Shown here one piece after another: positions 1 to 8,398 of a DNA stretch of 40,155 bases; the stretch's first letter is position 1, and each line of letters opens with the position of its first letter. The stretch is from a bacterium. GTDB lineage: Bacteria; Patescibacteriota; Minisyncoccia; Phycocordibacterales; JAUSHB01. The notes beneath the pieces were generated by a model, which made no database searches, was not told where the DNA came from, and saw only the letters and a program-made list of their open reading frames with translations. Both the position numbers and the translations under genes were made by a program. Location: contig JAUSHB010000018.1 in the NCBI GenBank assembly GCA_030648955.1, forward strand, positions 1 through 40,155, read 5' to 3'.

Positions 1-1
1 A

Positions 2-3000
2 ACACTCTACTGGAGTTCAAAAAACGCCAAATCATGCACGGCATCAGGCGATTGGACCGGCCCTAAAACAGTAAATTCTGCAAATGATAATACGGGAGGG
101 TATGACGGCGATGAACGGATGGGTCCACTCACTTCAACCAAAACGTATACCATCACGTGCTCAAATTCTGGCGGCACCTCCGCACCCGCTTCCGTCACCG
201 TAAATGTACGTCCTCAATCAGACCCGAGCCTCACCTTTGCCGCAGATACCACCTCAATCATTTCTGGCGGTTCGGTCGTCCTCACGTGGGATCCGAAAAA
301 CATAAGCTCATGCACGGCAAGTAATGGCTGGACTGGAGGAAAAGCAACCACACTCACCTCACAGACAATTTCCAATGTCACTGCGGACACTGTGTATGAG
401 ATGACATGCAAGGGGAATAACGGAGTAGATGTTTGGAGGAGTGTTGCTATCGCGGTAACCGGTCCCACCCTTAAACTCACAGCAAACTCCACTTTGATCC
501 CCAACGGCGCTTCGGCTACGTTGTCGTGGATGTCAACAAACTTGAAGGCAAACTCCTGCACCCCAAGTGGTGGAGGATGGACAGGCACAGGGCTTGCAGG
601 ATCAGGCACCAAGACCTTCACTGGTCTCACTGCAAATACCACCTACACCCTCACCTGCACAGGAACCAATAATGCCAGCATTAGCTCATCGGTGTCAGTC
701 ACTGTAACGCCTGCACCGCAACCCACTGTTGACGAAATCATGAAAAGCGAAGGCGAACCAAGCTTTGGAAACTGCATGGTAGGCAACCCCTGCAACCCTG
801 CAACGGGCAACAAGTATCAAGTAGAAGAAGATTTTGCAAGTAGTAACGCAGGTCTTTCACTCACGCGATACTACAACAGTATCGATACCAAAAATGGAAA
901 AGATTTCGGCAACAAATGGTCATTTACCTACGGTAGTAAATTAGATGTCGATTGGGGACCAGCCGGTGCACCACAGTGCATCACGCAAGCAAGTAGCACG
1001 GTGGCACGTGCGGTAACCGTCCGCGAACCCGATGGAGGAGGCATTCCCTTTACCTGCAAACCTGCAGTGTCCGACGCTACTACCTATCAGTGTACAGGTC
1101 AGGCAGATGCGGGGCGTGTACGCTTGTATCAAGAAGCATGCAACTTCCGATTGATCCGTCCCACCGGGGAACGTGAATATTACACGCTCGGAGGAAGAAA
1201 GCAGTTTGATGCCGATAAGGTGGGACACATCACCAACTATGCATACAACGCCAAGGGTACTCTTAGTAGAATTTCCGGCCCCTTTGGTCATTACTTAAAG
1301 TTCAGCTATCGCGTGAACGATGATCGCATCTCTACCGTGGAGAGCAGTGAGAGTATGAGCAAAATCAGTTACTTCTACGACACCAATAACAACTTAACCA
1401 AGGTCACGTATCCCGACAATACCTCAAAAATCTATCACTATGAAAAAGTCGGGTTTCCCAACCACTTGACCGGTATTTCGTATGTGGATACCGCAGGAGT
1501 GATCAAACGCTTTTCCAAATTTGATTATGACAGCAATGGGAAGACAACCCTCACCCAGCATGTGCCGCTCACTGCCGCAAGCGTAGATGCGCAAGAGAAG
1601 TTTTCCTTTGCCTATGACTCGAGCATACAAACTACGGTCACTGATGCAATTGGCATCAAAAGTGTGATGAAGTATTCCACACAGTGGGGCATGAAGAATC
1701 TTATCGAGGTCTTCTCTCCGAGCGACGGGAAATCAGTGAAACAAACATACTATCCCAACAACAACTTGAAGTGCCACAAAGATGAAGAGGGGCATGTGAC
1801 TACGTATGGATACAGCAGTACCGGCCAGCTGTCTTCCGTGACGGAGGGACAGAAAGGAGATTGTGTGACTCCCATCACTGTGCCGGGGGTGACCCGTACG
1901 TCGATGTACTGGTACCTGACCGACTATACCGATGAGATTGAAAGCACCTATTCCCCGAGTGTTGAAGATGCCTATGTGGCGCCGTCTGGTTCAAAATTTG
2001 CCTACACAAAAGCGACGGTCTTCTCCTATGATGACCCGCGTTTCTATTTGCCCACGGGAATCACCGTCCGATCGGAGGTTATTCAATATTCATCGGTCAC
2101 CAAAAACGCCCGCACCACCAAAATCGGCTACAACGACCTGGGTCAGATTAACTCCATCGATGGACCCCGCACTGATGTGAGTGACATCACCAAGTTTGAT
2201 TACTACCAATGCAACACCGGCTTTGAGTGCGGACAATTGAAATCAACCACCAATGCGCTCAATCATGTCACCACCTACAACACCTATGACGCCAATGGAA
2301 GATTAAAGAAGATGACCGACCCCAATGGCCTCGTCACCGAATACGTCTATGATTTACGCGGTCGCGTCAAAACGGTGACCGAAACAACGCCTTCCGGCGG
2401 CACAGTACGCACCACCACCTTCACCTACAAAGCCTGGGGTGATATCGAGACCGCAACATTCCCTGACGCCACCAAGTTGACCTATGACTACTACGATTCA
2501 CACGATGTATACAAGGTGACCGATCGAGGAGGAAACTACATCAACTATTTCTACGATGCAAAAGGAAATGTGATCGCCACCGAAAATCATGACTTAACAA
2601 ATGCACTCTCCCGCTATGTCACCTATACCCATGACATTCGTAATCGCTTGGACACGATCAATGCCGCAGGGAGCATCACCAATGTCGATTATGACGCGGT
2701 GGGGAACTTGGTGAAAGTGATCGATCCGAACAACAACCCTGCGACGACCTTCACGCCGGATGAACTCAACCGCAACACACTTGCCATTGAACACGGACTT
2801 GCGCCCACGAACTTTAAGTATAATGCCGCCGGGAATCTCGCCACCACCTCAAGTCCCTTCGACTATCCCACAGGAGTGAATCAAAAACATGAGAACACCT
2901 ACAAGTACAACGACCACGGTGACCTCCTTACCTCTGTCTCACCTGATACTGGCAAGACAACCTACACCTATGACGAAGCAGGAAATGTCAAAACCAAAAA

Positions 3001-5413
3001 AGATGCACGCAATGTCACTGTCACGTACACCTATGATGCACTCAACCGTCCCACCTTCATTGACTATCCTGGTACTAACGAGGATGTGACGCTAAAATAT
3101 GACACAAGCATTTCATCTGATCCCACATGCACGTCAGGCAAAGGAAGACTCTGTCGTGTTGAGGATCAAAGCGGTACGACAAACTACGCGTATGATGCAT
3201 TCGGTAATGTAGTCATGGATGCGCATTCTCAAATCGGCACCCTAAGCTACATGTACGACAAGGTCGACCGCGTGAGCACGATCACCTACCCGAGCGGTAT
3301 GACCATCTTGTACAAACGTGATCCATATACCGGAAGAATCAAAGACATCGAACGTACCGGCAACGGCATCACCACGCCCATTGTCATCGTAAAGAACCGC
3401 CTCTACTACTCCGACGGACTCTTGAAGAGTCAAACCTACGGCAACAATGTGAACGAAGTGCTCACCTATGACCGCCAAGGACGCATGACCAAACAGACCG
3501 TGGGGGGCGTAGTGCGTGACTATTCGCTCTATGATGCCAATGGTAACTTAAAGACACTCACGGTCACCGGATTAAGTGGACTCACCGCTGCTCTCGCCTA
3601 CACGTACAATATCTTTGATCAGCTTGAGTCGGATACCTACCGATTTAAGTACACCTACACCTACGACTTCAACGGCAGTGGTAATCGCACAAGCAGTGTG
3701 AGAACAACACTGGCAGGGTTAAGCCCCAGCACAAGTTCCAACACCTACACGCCGTCAACCAACCGCTTGAGCACCGCCTATGGAAAGAGTGCTGTCCTCG
3801 ATGCGGCAGGAAATACCAAAAGTGATTACCTTGCAGGGGTTACTCCGCGCACGTTCACCTACTATGCCGCGGGGACGCTTCAGAATGCCGTAGTAGAAGA
3901 TGTGAACGCTACGTATGTGTATGACTATCGAAATCTCCGCCGACAGAAAACATTGCTGGGTCGCGGAAGCATGGGGTATCTCTATGGCCTCGCGGGAGAG
4001 CTTTTGGCAGAGAAGGGTCCCAACAAGGTCTATGTTGAATATATTTATGCCGATGGCATGCCGGTTGCGCAACTGCGCTATGATACTGACCCTATGATGC
4101 CGATCACCGCTCCACCCAAGATATCGGGATTCTCACCAAGCACCGGTAAACCAAACGATCTCATCAGTGTTTTCGGAAGCGGCTTTGTTCCCGGGTCCGG
4201 TACTACCAAGGTGAAAATAGGTAGTGTTGATGCTCCTATTGTTCAAGTCCTCGATACAAACATGCTCGCCGTGTTTCTTCCTACGGGCGTTACCACCGGC
4301 CCGATTCAGATTGTTACTAAAAATGGTACCACTACCAGTAGCACGAACTTCGGTGTTTCATCACCGGGAGTCTCTATTAGTGGCATCTGGCCTTCAAGGC
4401 TCGACATCGGCAAAGCGGGAACCGTATTTATCTTCGGCGGAGGATTTGCATCGACGAGTCCGAAGGTATACTTCTCAGGCACTTCAGGAGACATCCCTGC
4501 TCCATTAGTTCAACCGATGGACTCGACGCTCTTACTTGTGTTTCCGCCAGCAGGAATTGCTACAGGAATATATCAGATCAAGGTCGTGACTGCACAGGGA
4601 ACGACCACATCCCCCGGTGATATCGTTCTGGAAAAAGAATCCTTGTCGGGAGGCGGTGTCATGTCGTACCTCCATGCTGATCACCAAGGCACGCCGCGTT
4701 CGGCGACCGATAGCACCGGCAAGCTTGTTTGGTACAACGAAGGGTACGCCTTCGGATGGTTATCGCCCACAGAAGATCCGGATCGAGACGGCAAAGCAAC
4801 AATCATTAACTTACGTTTTCCGGGACAGTACTACGACTGGGAAACAAAACTCCACTACAACTGGAATCGCTACTACGATCCCTCGCTTGGACGCTACATC
4901 ACGAGTGACCCGATCGGCTATGCGGGAGGACTCCATACCTACAACTATGCGAACAACAATCCGGTGAGGTTTACGGATAGGACGGGGTTGCTTAGTGAAT
5001 TCTGGCAGGACGTGGGCAAGGCCATTAATCCGAATGCGGTAGTGAATGCGCAAGCGTTAGTACAAAATCTAACAAACAACGCCTTCACAAAAAAAGAACT
5101 AGACTCTGTTACTCCGCAAGTGATGAAGACACTAGGCTTTTGGGATGCCAAAGCTGTAACACCACTTCTGTCTGAACCTCGCACTAGACCAGTAACCAAA
5201 AAAGACCCTATTGTCCTCACTCCAAGACAGGATGAAGCCATGGTAAATACATTTCAAAATCTTCTAAAGCCATTCAAAAATAAAACACCGGATCAGTTGT
5301 CTCCAAATGAAAAACTACTTAGGACATTAGATTCTCGATACACCCGGGCAAAAGCTGACGGTTTATGTGTAATCAGAGAACCCGTGTATCAACAGTTCGA
5401 TAACAATCAATAG
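2..5413 (+). CDS. RHS/YD-repeat surface protein, 5' end cut by window
   Basis: This is a giant RHS-family protein, probably exported, of which 1803 residues are visible. The frame is open from base 2, so the ATG at 119 is internal and the true start is upstream. Domains in order (visible residues): three Ig-like repeats with recurrent Trp and Cys (about 1-240), a DUF6531-like opening (GNPCNPATGNKY, about 260), many YD repeats (about 330-1360), two tandem IPT/TIG domains (about 1370-1545), the RHS-associated core (YLHADHQGTPRSATD to NPVRFTDRTGL, about 1553-1663) and an unrecognised C-terminal region of about 140 residues. In this family the segment after the core is often a toxin or effector released from the RHS shell; I see no known toxin motif here. 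TIG domains placed just before the core are unusual. The protein could mediate contact with a host or competitor cell. Family assignment is firm; toxicity is inference. Confidence 0.93.
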   Translation, partial: TLYWSSKNAKSCTASGDWTGPKTVNSANDNTGGYDGDERMGPLTSTKTYTITCSNSGGTSAPASVTVNVRPQSDPSLTFAADTTSIISGGSVVLTWDPKNISSCTASNGWTGGKATTLTSQTISNVTADTVYEMTCKGNNGVDVWRSVAIAVTGPTLKLTANSTLIPNGASATLSWMSTNLKANSCTPSGGGWTGTGLAGSGTKTFTGLTANTTYTLTCTGTNNASISSSVSVTVTPAPQPTVDEIMKSEGEPSFGNCMVGNPCNPATGNKYQVEEDFASSNAGLSLTRYYNSIDTKNGKDFGNKWSFTYGSKLDVDWGPAGAPQCITQASSTVARAVTVREPDGGGIPFTCKPAVSDATTYQCTGQADAGRVRLYQEACNFRLIRPTGEREYYTLGGRKQFDADKVGHITNYAYNAKGTLSRISGPFGHYLKFSYRVNDDRISTVESSESMSKISYFYDTNNNLTKVTYPDNTSKIYHYEKVGFPNHLTGISYVDTAGVIKRFSKFDYDSNGKTTLTQHVPLTAASVDAQEKFSFAYDSSIQTTVTDAIGIKSVMKYSTQWGMKNLIEVFSPSDGKSVKQTYYPNNNLKCHKDEEGHVTTYGYSSTGQLSSVTEGQKGDCVTPITVPGVTRTSMYWYLTDYTDEIESTYSPSVEDAYVAPSGSKFAYTKATVFSYDDPRFYLPTGITVRSEVIQYSSVTKNARTTKIGYNDLGQINSIDGPRTDVSDITKFDYYQCNTGFECGQLKSTTNALNHVTTYNTYDANGRLKKMTDPNGLVTEYVYDLRGRVKTVTETTPSGGTVRTTTFTYKAWGDIETATFPDATKLTYDYYDSHDVYKVTDRGGNYINYFYDAKGNVIATENHDLTNALSRYVTYTHDIRNRLDTINAAGSITNVDYDAVGNLVKVIDPNNNPATTFTPDELNRNTLAIEHGLAPTNFKYNAAGNLATTSSPFDYPTGVNQKHENTYKYNDHGDLLTSVSPDTGKTTYTYDEAGNVKTKKDARNVTVTYTYDALNRPTFIDYPGTNEDVTLKYDTSISSDPTCTSGKGRLCRVEDQSGTTNYAYDAFGNVVMDAHSQIGTLSYMYDKVDRVSTITYPSGMTILYKRDPYTGRIKDIERTGNGITTPIVIVKNRLYYSDGLLKSQTYGNNVNEVLTYDRQGRMTKQTVGGVVRDYSLYDANGNLKTLTVTGLSGLTAALAYTYNIFDQLESDTYRFKYTYTYDFNGSGNRTSSVRTTLAGLSPSTSSNTYTPSTNRLSTAYGKSAVLDAAGNTKSDYLAGVTPRTFTYYAAGTLQNAVVEDVNATYVYDYRNLRRQKTLLGRGSMGYLYGLAGELLAEKGPNKVYVEYIYADGMPVAQLRYDTDPMMPITAPPKISGFSPSTGKPNDLISVFGSGFVPGSGTTKVKIGSVDAPIVQVLDTNMLAVFLPTGVTTGPIQIVTKNGTTTSSTNFGVSSPGVSISGIWPSRLDIGKAGTVFIFGGGFASTSPKVYFSGTSGDIPAPLVQPMDSTLLLVFPPAGIATGIYQIKVVTAQGTTTSPGDIVLEKESLSGGGVMSYLHADHQGTPRSATDSTGKLVWYNEGYAFGWLSPTEDPDRDGKATIINLRFPGQYYDWETKLHYNWNRYYDPSLGRYITSDPIGYAGGLHTYNYANNNPVRFTDRTGLLSEFWQDVGKAINPNAVVNAQALVQNLTNNAFTKKELDSVTPQVMKTLGFWDAKAVTPLLSEPRTRPVTKKDPIVLTPRQDEAMVNTFQNLLKPFKNKTPDQLSPNEKLLRTLDSRYTRAKADGLCVIREPVYQQFDNNQ

Positions 5414-5440
5414 TAACCAACCTCATACTCCCGAATTGTC

Positions 5441-5477
5441 ATGCGTTCGCATTGTATATGATGCAAAGCGAACGCAT
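5441..5477. other. hairpin downstream of the RHS gene
   Basis: ATGCGTTCGC (5441-5450) and GCGAACGCAT (5468-5477) form a perfect 10-bp stem with a 17-nt loop, 28 bases after the RHS stop codon. There is no T-run on either side, so it is at best a weak terminator or an mRNA 3' end stabiliser. Confidence 0.45.
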
Positions 5478-5492
5478 GTATAGAAATGAAGA

Positions 5493-5527
5493 AAAAGAAA
5501 AAACGCTCCGGATTGTTATCCGGAGCG
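5493..5527 (-). terminator. Rho-independent terminator of the exported-protein gene
   Basis: CGCTCCGGAT (5504-5513) pairs with ATCCGGAGCG (5518-5527) around a TGTT loop. Read on the minus strand, the stem is followed by a T-run (TTTTTTCTTTTTC). It lies 19 bases beyond the stop of the minus-strand gene at 5546, which makes it that gene's terminator. Confidence 0.8.
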
Positions 5528-5545
5528 GGGCGATGCGTCTTCTTT

Positions 5546-6049
5546 CTATTTATTCCTTTCCGACCTGAACACATACATAGAATCTGAATATGTCCATGCA
5601 TCGAACATTGAATCGTCACCCATGACTTGCTTCCCTAAAAAATGTTGTGTATCGGCATCGAATATTTTTATTTTATTGTCAGTATCTAGGAACAGATAAA
5701 CCAACACGTTAACCTTACCCAGACAGATGTCCGAGTGCGTTTCACCGCGTTCATGAGGCAAGCTTCGTCTATCCCAATCCAAACGCGAATAGGTAAACCA
5801 CGAAAGACCAGAAATTCCTCGTTCAGTTGTAGCTGTAGCACCTGTTCCATCTGGAGCAAACAGACACGCTGTCATTATGCCCATGTAATTATCAGGCCCT
5901 GAAACATCGGGTAACAACGAGTCATTCGTGGATGCTTGGGATGAATCCACCGAAGCAACTGTCGTATTTTCGACACCCTCGGCGAACGTCTTAGACGCTA
6001 CTAATACCAACAGAAGTAAAGCAATCAAGAAATTGAAAAATATTCTCAT
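5546..6049 (-). CDS. exported hypothetical protein, 167 aa
   Basis: Residues 1-23 form a classic signal peptide: a short basic start, a leucine-rich core (LIALLLLVLV) and an AxA-type cleavage region ending near TFA-EG. The mature part is about 144 residues, with two cysteines (near TACLF and DICLG) that could form a disulphide; I recognise no family. The start is supported by a strong Shine-Dalgarno (AAAGGAGGG) about 6 bases upstream, a consensus promoter at 6105-6132 and a terminator at 5493-5527, so it is a complete monocistronic unit. It converges on the RHS gene. An immunity or partner role for the RHS C-terminus is possible, but there is no direct evidence and the genes are not co-transcribed. 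Confidence 0.8.
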   Translation of the reverse strand: MRIFFNFLIALLLLVLVASKTFAEGVENTTVASVDSSQASTNDSLLPDVSGPDNYMGIMTACLFAPDGTGATATTERGISGLSWFTYSRLDWDRRSLPHERGETHSDICLGKVNVLVYLFLDTDNKIKIFDADTQHFLGKQVMGDDSMFDAWTYSDSMYVFRSERNK

Positions 6050-6074
6050 GACACCCTCCTTTAGGGGTTGGATT

Positions 6075-6108
6075 TAATATGTCGAAATACTCTATCTACG
6101 ACATATTA
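6075..6108 (-). promoter_or_regulatory. inverted repeat in leader, overlapping the -10 box
   Basis: TAATATGTCG (6075-6084) and CGACATATTA (6099-6108) are perfect inverted repeats 14 bases apart. The upstream arm overlaps the -10 box and the other lies in the leader of the exported-protein gene. This could be an operator for a dimeric repressor or a leader hairpin. Confidence 0.5.
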
Positions 6109-6132
6109 TACTTATTTTCACTAGTTTGTCAA
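6105..6132 (-). promoter_or_regulatory. sigma70-type promoter for the exported-protein gene
   Basis: On the minus strand, TTGACA (6132-6127) and TATAAT (6110-6105) are separated by 16 bases. Both boxes are perfect consensus. The leader to the ATG at 6049 is about 50 bases and carries AAAGGAGGG. Confidence 0.85.
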
Positions 6133-6225
6133 ATGTACATCCCTGAATTCTCCACTGAAATGCAATTGGCGGGAACGTTTGTGTTTTTGCTGTAAACTAC
6201 TAAACTATCAACTATAAACTAATCT

Positions 6226-6312
6226 ATGGCAACTCTCTATACTCACCAAGAACAAAATATTTGTAAAACATGGTTTTTGATGACTGTGCTCCCCACAGTG
6301 ATTCATGATTAA
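6226..6312 (+). pseudogene. truncated duplicate of the htpX 5' end
   Basis: The 28-codon frame starts MATLYTHQEQNICKTWFLM and matches the first 19 residues of intact htpX at 6839 except for Cys in place of Trp. It then diverges and stops at 6310-6312. The similarity also includes bases upstream of the ATG (the ACTAATC-type leader). Most of the gene is absent, so this is a remnant. The hicBA pair lies exactly between remnant and intact gene, suggesting a local insertion or duplication at the 5' end of htpX. Confidence 0.8.
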
Positions 6313-6338
6313 CAAAGGCTGTACGTGCTCTCGCATGC

Positions 6339-6367
6339 TTGCAGGGCGCCCTTAAAAGCAGTAATAT
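6339..6367 (+). promoter_or_regulatory. promoter of hicBA, leaderless
   Basis: TTGCAG (6339-6344) and TAATAT (6362-6367) are 17 bases apart. The hicB ATG begins 7 bases after the -10 box, so transcription probably starts on or next to the start codon and the mRNA would be leaderless. Confidence 0.6.
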
Positions 6368-6373
6368 ACAAAT

Positions 6374-6604
6374 ATGGAAATACAAAACTTTTCTGTTGTT
6401 ATAGAGCAAGATAAAAACGGCTTTGTCGCCGAGTGCTTAGACTTGCAAGGGTGCTATACAGAGGGGAAGACTTACGAGGAGGTGGTGAAAAATATCAAGG
6501 ACGCCATTAAATTGCATGTCGCTGACAGGCTGTCAAAAAAGGAAAAATTAGTCAAATCAGAAAGATCTTTTAGTTTATCTAATTTTCAGATATCTGTCGC
6601 GTAG
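6374..6604 (+). CDS. hicB: HicB-family antitoxin
   Basis: This 76-residue protein has the HicB partial RNase-H-like fold: a first strand (FSVVIEQDKNGFVAECLDLQGC) with the typical FVAECLDL core, a short Thr/Tyr turn, then a helix (TYEEVVKNIKDAIKLHV). It lacks the C-terminal HTH or RHH of long HicB proteins and so belongs to the short class. HicB binds and blocks the HicA mRNA interferase and usually autorepresses the operon. It ends 3 bases before hicA, antitoxin first. The codon 7 bases after the -10 box suggests a leaderless message. Family call is strong; activity is inferred. Confidence 0.9.
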   Translation: MEIQNFSVVIEQDKNGFVAECLDLQGCYTEGKTYEEVVKNIKDAIKLHVADRLSKKEKLVKSERSFSLSNFQISVA

Positions 6605-6607
6605 CTT

Positions 6608-6814
6608 ATGTCCCCAAAATCTCTTCGTTTTACTGCGCGACAAATAATTAAGTTGATAGAAGAGCATGGATTTTCGCTCTCTCGCCAAAATGGAAGTCAC
6701 ATGATTTTTCATAATGATAAAGGCACGCGTATCACGGTACCAAAACACAGTTCTAAAATTCTTCATCCAAAAATCGTAAAGAATATTTTGCGAGACATGG
6801 ATGCTGGGTACTAA
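6608..6814 (+). CDS. hicA: HicA-family toxin (mRNA interferase)
   Basis: This 68-residue protein matches HicA throughout: a lysine-rich N-terminus, a helix (ARQIIKLIEEHGF), then strand SRQNGSHMIFHN with the catalytic histidine (His31) in the GSH motif, the strand RITVPKHSSK and a C-terminal helix ending LRDMDAG. HicA has a double-stranded-RNA-binding-like fold and cleaves mRNA, halting growth until HicB is replenished. It follows hicB by 3 bases with no separate promoter. All key residues are present, so it is probably active. The pair interrupts the htpX locus, consistent with horizontal insertion. Confidence 0.92.
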   Translation: MSPKSLRFTARQIIKLIEEHGFSLSRQNGSHMIFHNDKGTRITVPKHSSKILHPKIVKNILRDMDAGY

Positions 6815-6838
6815 AAACTACTAACCACGAACTAATCC

Positions 6839-7741
6839 ATGGCCACCCTCTACACCCACCAAGAACAAAATATTTGGAAAACATGGTTTTTGATGGCCAC
6901 GTTTTTTGGGCTGGTGATGCTCATTGGTTGGGTGGTGAGTTGGTATTATGACAACCCATCTATTCTCTATATCGCAGTTATTTTCAGTGTTATGATGAAT
7001 ATCACGAGTTATTGGTTCTCTGATAAAATTGTACTCAAGCTTGCAGGCGCGCGACCTGCAACGCGTGAGGAATATAGCGATCTTTGGAACATTGTTGAAA
7101 ATCTTTCCATCACTGCGGGACTTCCGATGCCTAAACTTTATATTGTTAATGATCCATCTCCCAACGCGTTTGCAACGGGACGAAATAAAGAGCACGCGGT
7201 TGTTGCTGTCACGACCGGCATTCTGCCGCTTTTGAATAAGGTTGAGCTCGAAGGAGTGATTGCGCACGAACTTTCACATATCGGCAATCGCGATATGTTG
7301 GTCTCAACGGTTGCTGTGGTGCTCGCGGGATTTGTTACCATTCTTTCCGATATTTTTCTCCGCTCGCTTCACTTTGGCGGTGGACGCGGCGGTGATCGAA
7401 AGGGAAGTGGCGTGCTGGTGATTGTAGGAATTGTACTCGCGATTCTTGCGCCCATTTTTGCGATGCTCATCCGTCTCGCGGTCTCACGCAAGAGAGAATC
7501 TTTGGCTGATGCTTCCGGTGCGCTTCTTACGCGTTACCCGGAAGGGCTTGCTTCCGCGCTTCTAAAAATTTCTGCTTCGGCACAACCGATGCACGTAAGT
7601 AAAGCGATTGCCCATCTTTATATTTCCGATCCGTTCGCAAAACAACCGAAGACAAGTTTTTTTGCCAAGTTATTTATGACCCATCCGCCGGTTGAAGAAC
7701 GCGTGGCGGCATTGCGGGGGAATCAGCTTACACAAGAGTAA
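6839..7741 (+). CDS. htpX: HtpX-like membrane metalloprotease (M48)
   Basis: This 300-residue protein has two N-terminal membrane segments (about residues 18-36 and 42-58), the M48 body with FATGRNKEHAVVAVT, the zinc motif HELSH (His143, Glu144, His147) and the downstream glutamate in RKRESLADASGA. Two more membrane helices lie at about 155-175 and 195-213 around a glycine-rich loop. HtpX degrades damaged membrane proteins together with FtsH. Length is normal. The ATG at 6839 is supported by the conserved MATLYTHQEQN start, also seen in the upstream remnant. It lies 24 bases after hicA; its original promoter may remain upstream of the remnant. Confidence 0.95.
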   Translation: MATLYTHQEQNIWKTWFLMATFFGLVMLIGWVVSWYYDNPSILYIAVIFSVMMNITSYWFSDKIVLKLAGARPATREEYSDLWNIVENLSITAGLPMPKLYIVNDPSPNAFATGRNKEHAVVAVTTGILPLLNKVELEGVIAHELSHIGNRDMLVSTVAVVLAGFVTILSDIFLRSLHFGGGRGGDRKGSGVLVIVGIVLAILAPIFAMLIRLAVSRKRESLADASGALLTRYPEGLASALLKISASAQPMHVSKAIAHLYISDPFAKQPKTSFFAKLFMTHPPVEERVAALRGNQLTQE

Positions 7742-7772
7742 GGAGCCTATTTTTCGTGCAAGGAATGTGTGG

Positions 7773-7800
7773 TTGAAATAATTGTAAAAAAATGTACCAT
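7773..7800 (+). promoter_or_regulatory. promoter with extended -10 TGTACCAT
   Basis: TTGAAA (7773-7778) and TACCAT (7795-7800), preceded by TG, are 16 bases apart. The same unusual -10 and the same spacing occur at 27069-27096 before another orphan small gene. A terminator at 8121 completes the unit. Confidence 0.55.
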
Positions 7801-7865
7801 TGAAAATGGAATTTAGTACGGTGAGTGTTTTTTTAATTAACGGTGTTTATTCATGGAGCCTTGCG

Positions 7866-8081
7866 ATGATAAAGAGAAAATCGAACGTGAAAGTTCTGAA
7901 GCCAGCAACATCATATGTGGGTGAAACGGGTGAGCGGCTTAATCCACCACTTGCAATAGAGCAAACAACAGAACATAAAGAAACTGTGTCGAACGCTCAC
8001 GTTGGAGGGGCACGTGGTGCCAACGCGGAAATCATTTCCGCTAGAGCTCAAGATGAGGGAATGGCCGATCTTGAGCTCTAG
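7866..8081 (+). CDS. hypothetical small protein, 71 aa
   Basis: No family is recognised. The product is hydrophilic, with a basic start (MIKRKSNVKVLK) and an acidic tail (DEGMADLEL). The ATG at 7866 is preceded by GGAG at a good distance. The frame is open back to an ATG at 7806 and a TTG at 7800; the 7806 start would be leaderless relative to the promoter at 7773-7800 and would add 20 rather hydrophobic residues. The gene has its own promoter and a strong terminator, so it is probably transcribed. Compositional bias (Ala, Glu, Asn) fits a small, perhaps disordered protein. Confidence 0.55.
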   Translation: MIKRKSNVKVLKPATSYVGETGERLNPPLAIEQTTEHKETVSNAHVGGARGANAEIISARAQDEGMADLEL

Positions 8082-8120
8082 TGTGAGACACACAACAAAT
8101 CCATACTAAGTAGGGAAGCA

Positions 8121-8167
8121 TAGAGGGTGGGGAGATATTCTCCTCACCCTCTATTATTTTTTGCCGT
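8121..8167 (+). terminator. Rho-independent terminator
   Basis: TAGAGGGTGGGGAGA (8121-8135) pairs with TCTCCTCACCCTCTA (8139-8153): 15 bp including one G-T wobble, with a 3-base loop, followed by TTATTTTTT. It terminates the orphan small gene and separates it from tRNA-Ser. Confidence 0.9.
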
Positions 8168-8259
8168 GCAATATTTCGGTTTTTTTGCTAAAGTCTTGTG
8201 GATGGGAAAACATGGCTAATCTCGACATAGTGTCGGGACGCCCGATTGACATAGATTAG

Positions 8260-8346
8260 GGAGGGGTCGCATAGTGGTTTAGTGCACCACCTTGGAAAGG
8301 TGGCATACCTTTATCGGTATCGGGAGTTCGAATCTCCCCCCCTCCG
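8260..8346 (+). tRNA. tRNA-Ser (GGA)
   Basis: Acceptor GGAGGGG (8260-8266) pairs with CCCCTCC (8339-8345), with discriminator G at 8346. The anticodon stem CCACC/GGTGG encloses a loop with anticodon GGA, reading UCC and UCU. A long class II variable arm (ACCTTTATCGGTAT region) and a T-arm GGGAG-TTCGAAT-CTCCC are present. At 87 nt it is typical for serine. CCA is not encoded (the sequence continues GCAATGG). A second copy of the T-loop-to-acceptor end lies 190 bases downstream, with CCA. Confidence 0.96.
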
Positions 8347-8358
8347 CAATGGCCCGTT

Positions 8359-8383
8359 CGCAATGCGCTCTGCGCGCATTGCG
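8359..8383 (+). other. hairpin between tRNA-Ser and the structured element
   Basis: CGCAATGCGC (8359-8368) pairs with GCGCATTGCG (8374-8383): 10 perfect base pairs, loop TCTGC. It lies in the same position as the hairpin between tRNA-Gly and its element at 30350-30385, but the two stems are unrelated in sequence. Confidence 0.7.
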
Positions 8384-8398
8384 GCGAGACATCAATAT

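Noticed and set aside
119-121. ATG as the start of the RHS gene
   Set aside because: The frame is open to the left edge and encodes another Ig-like repeat (WSSKNAKSCTASGDW) before this ATG.
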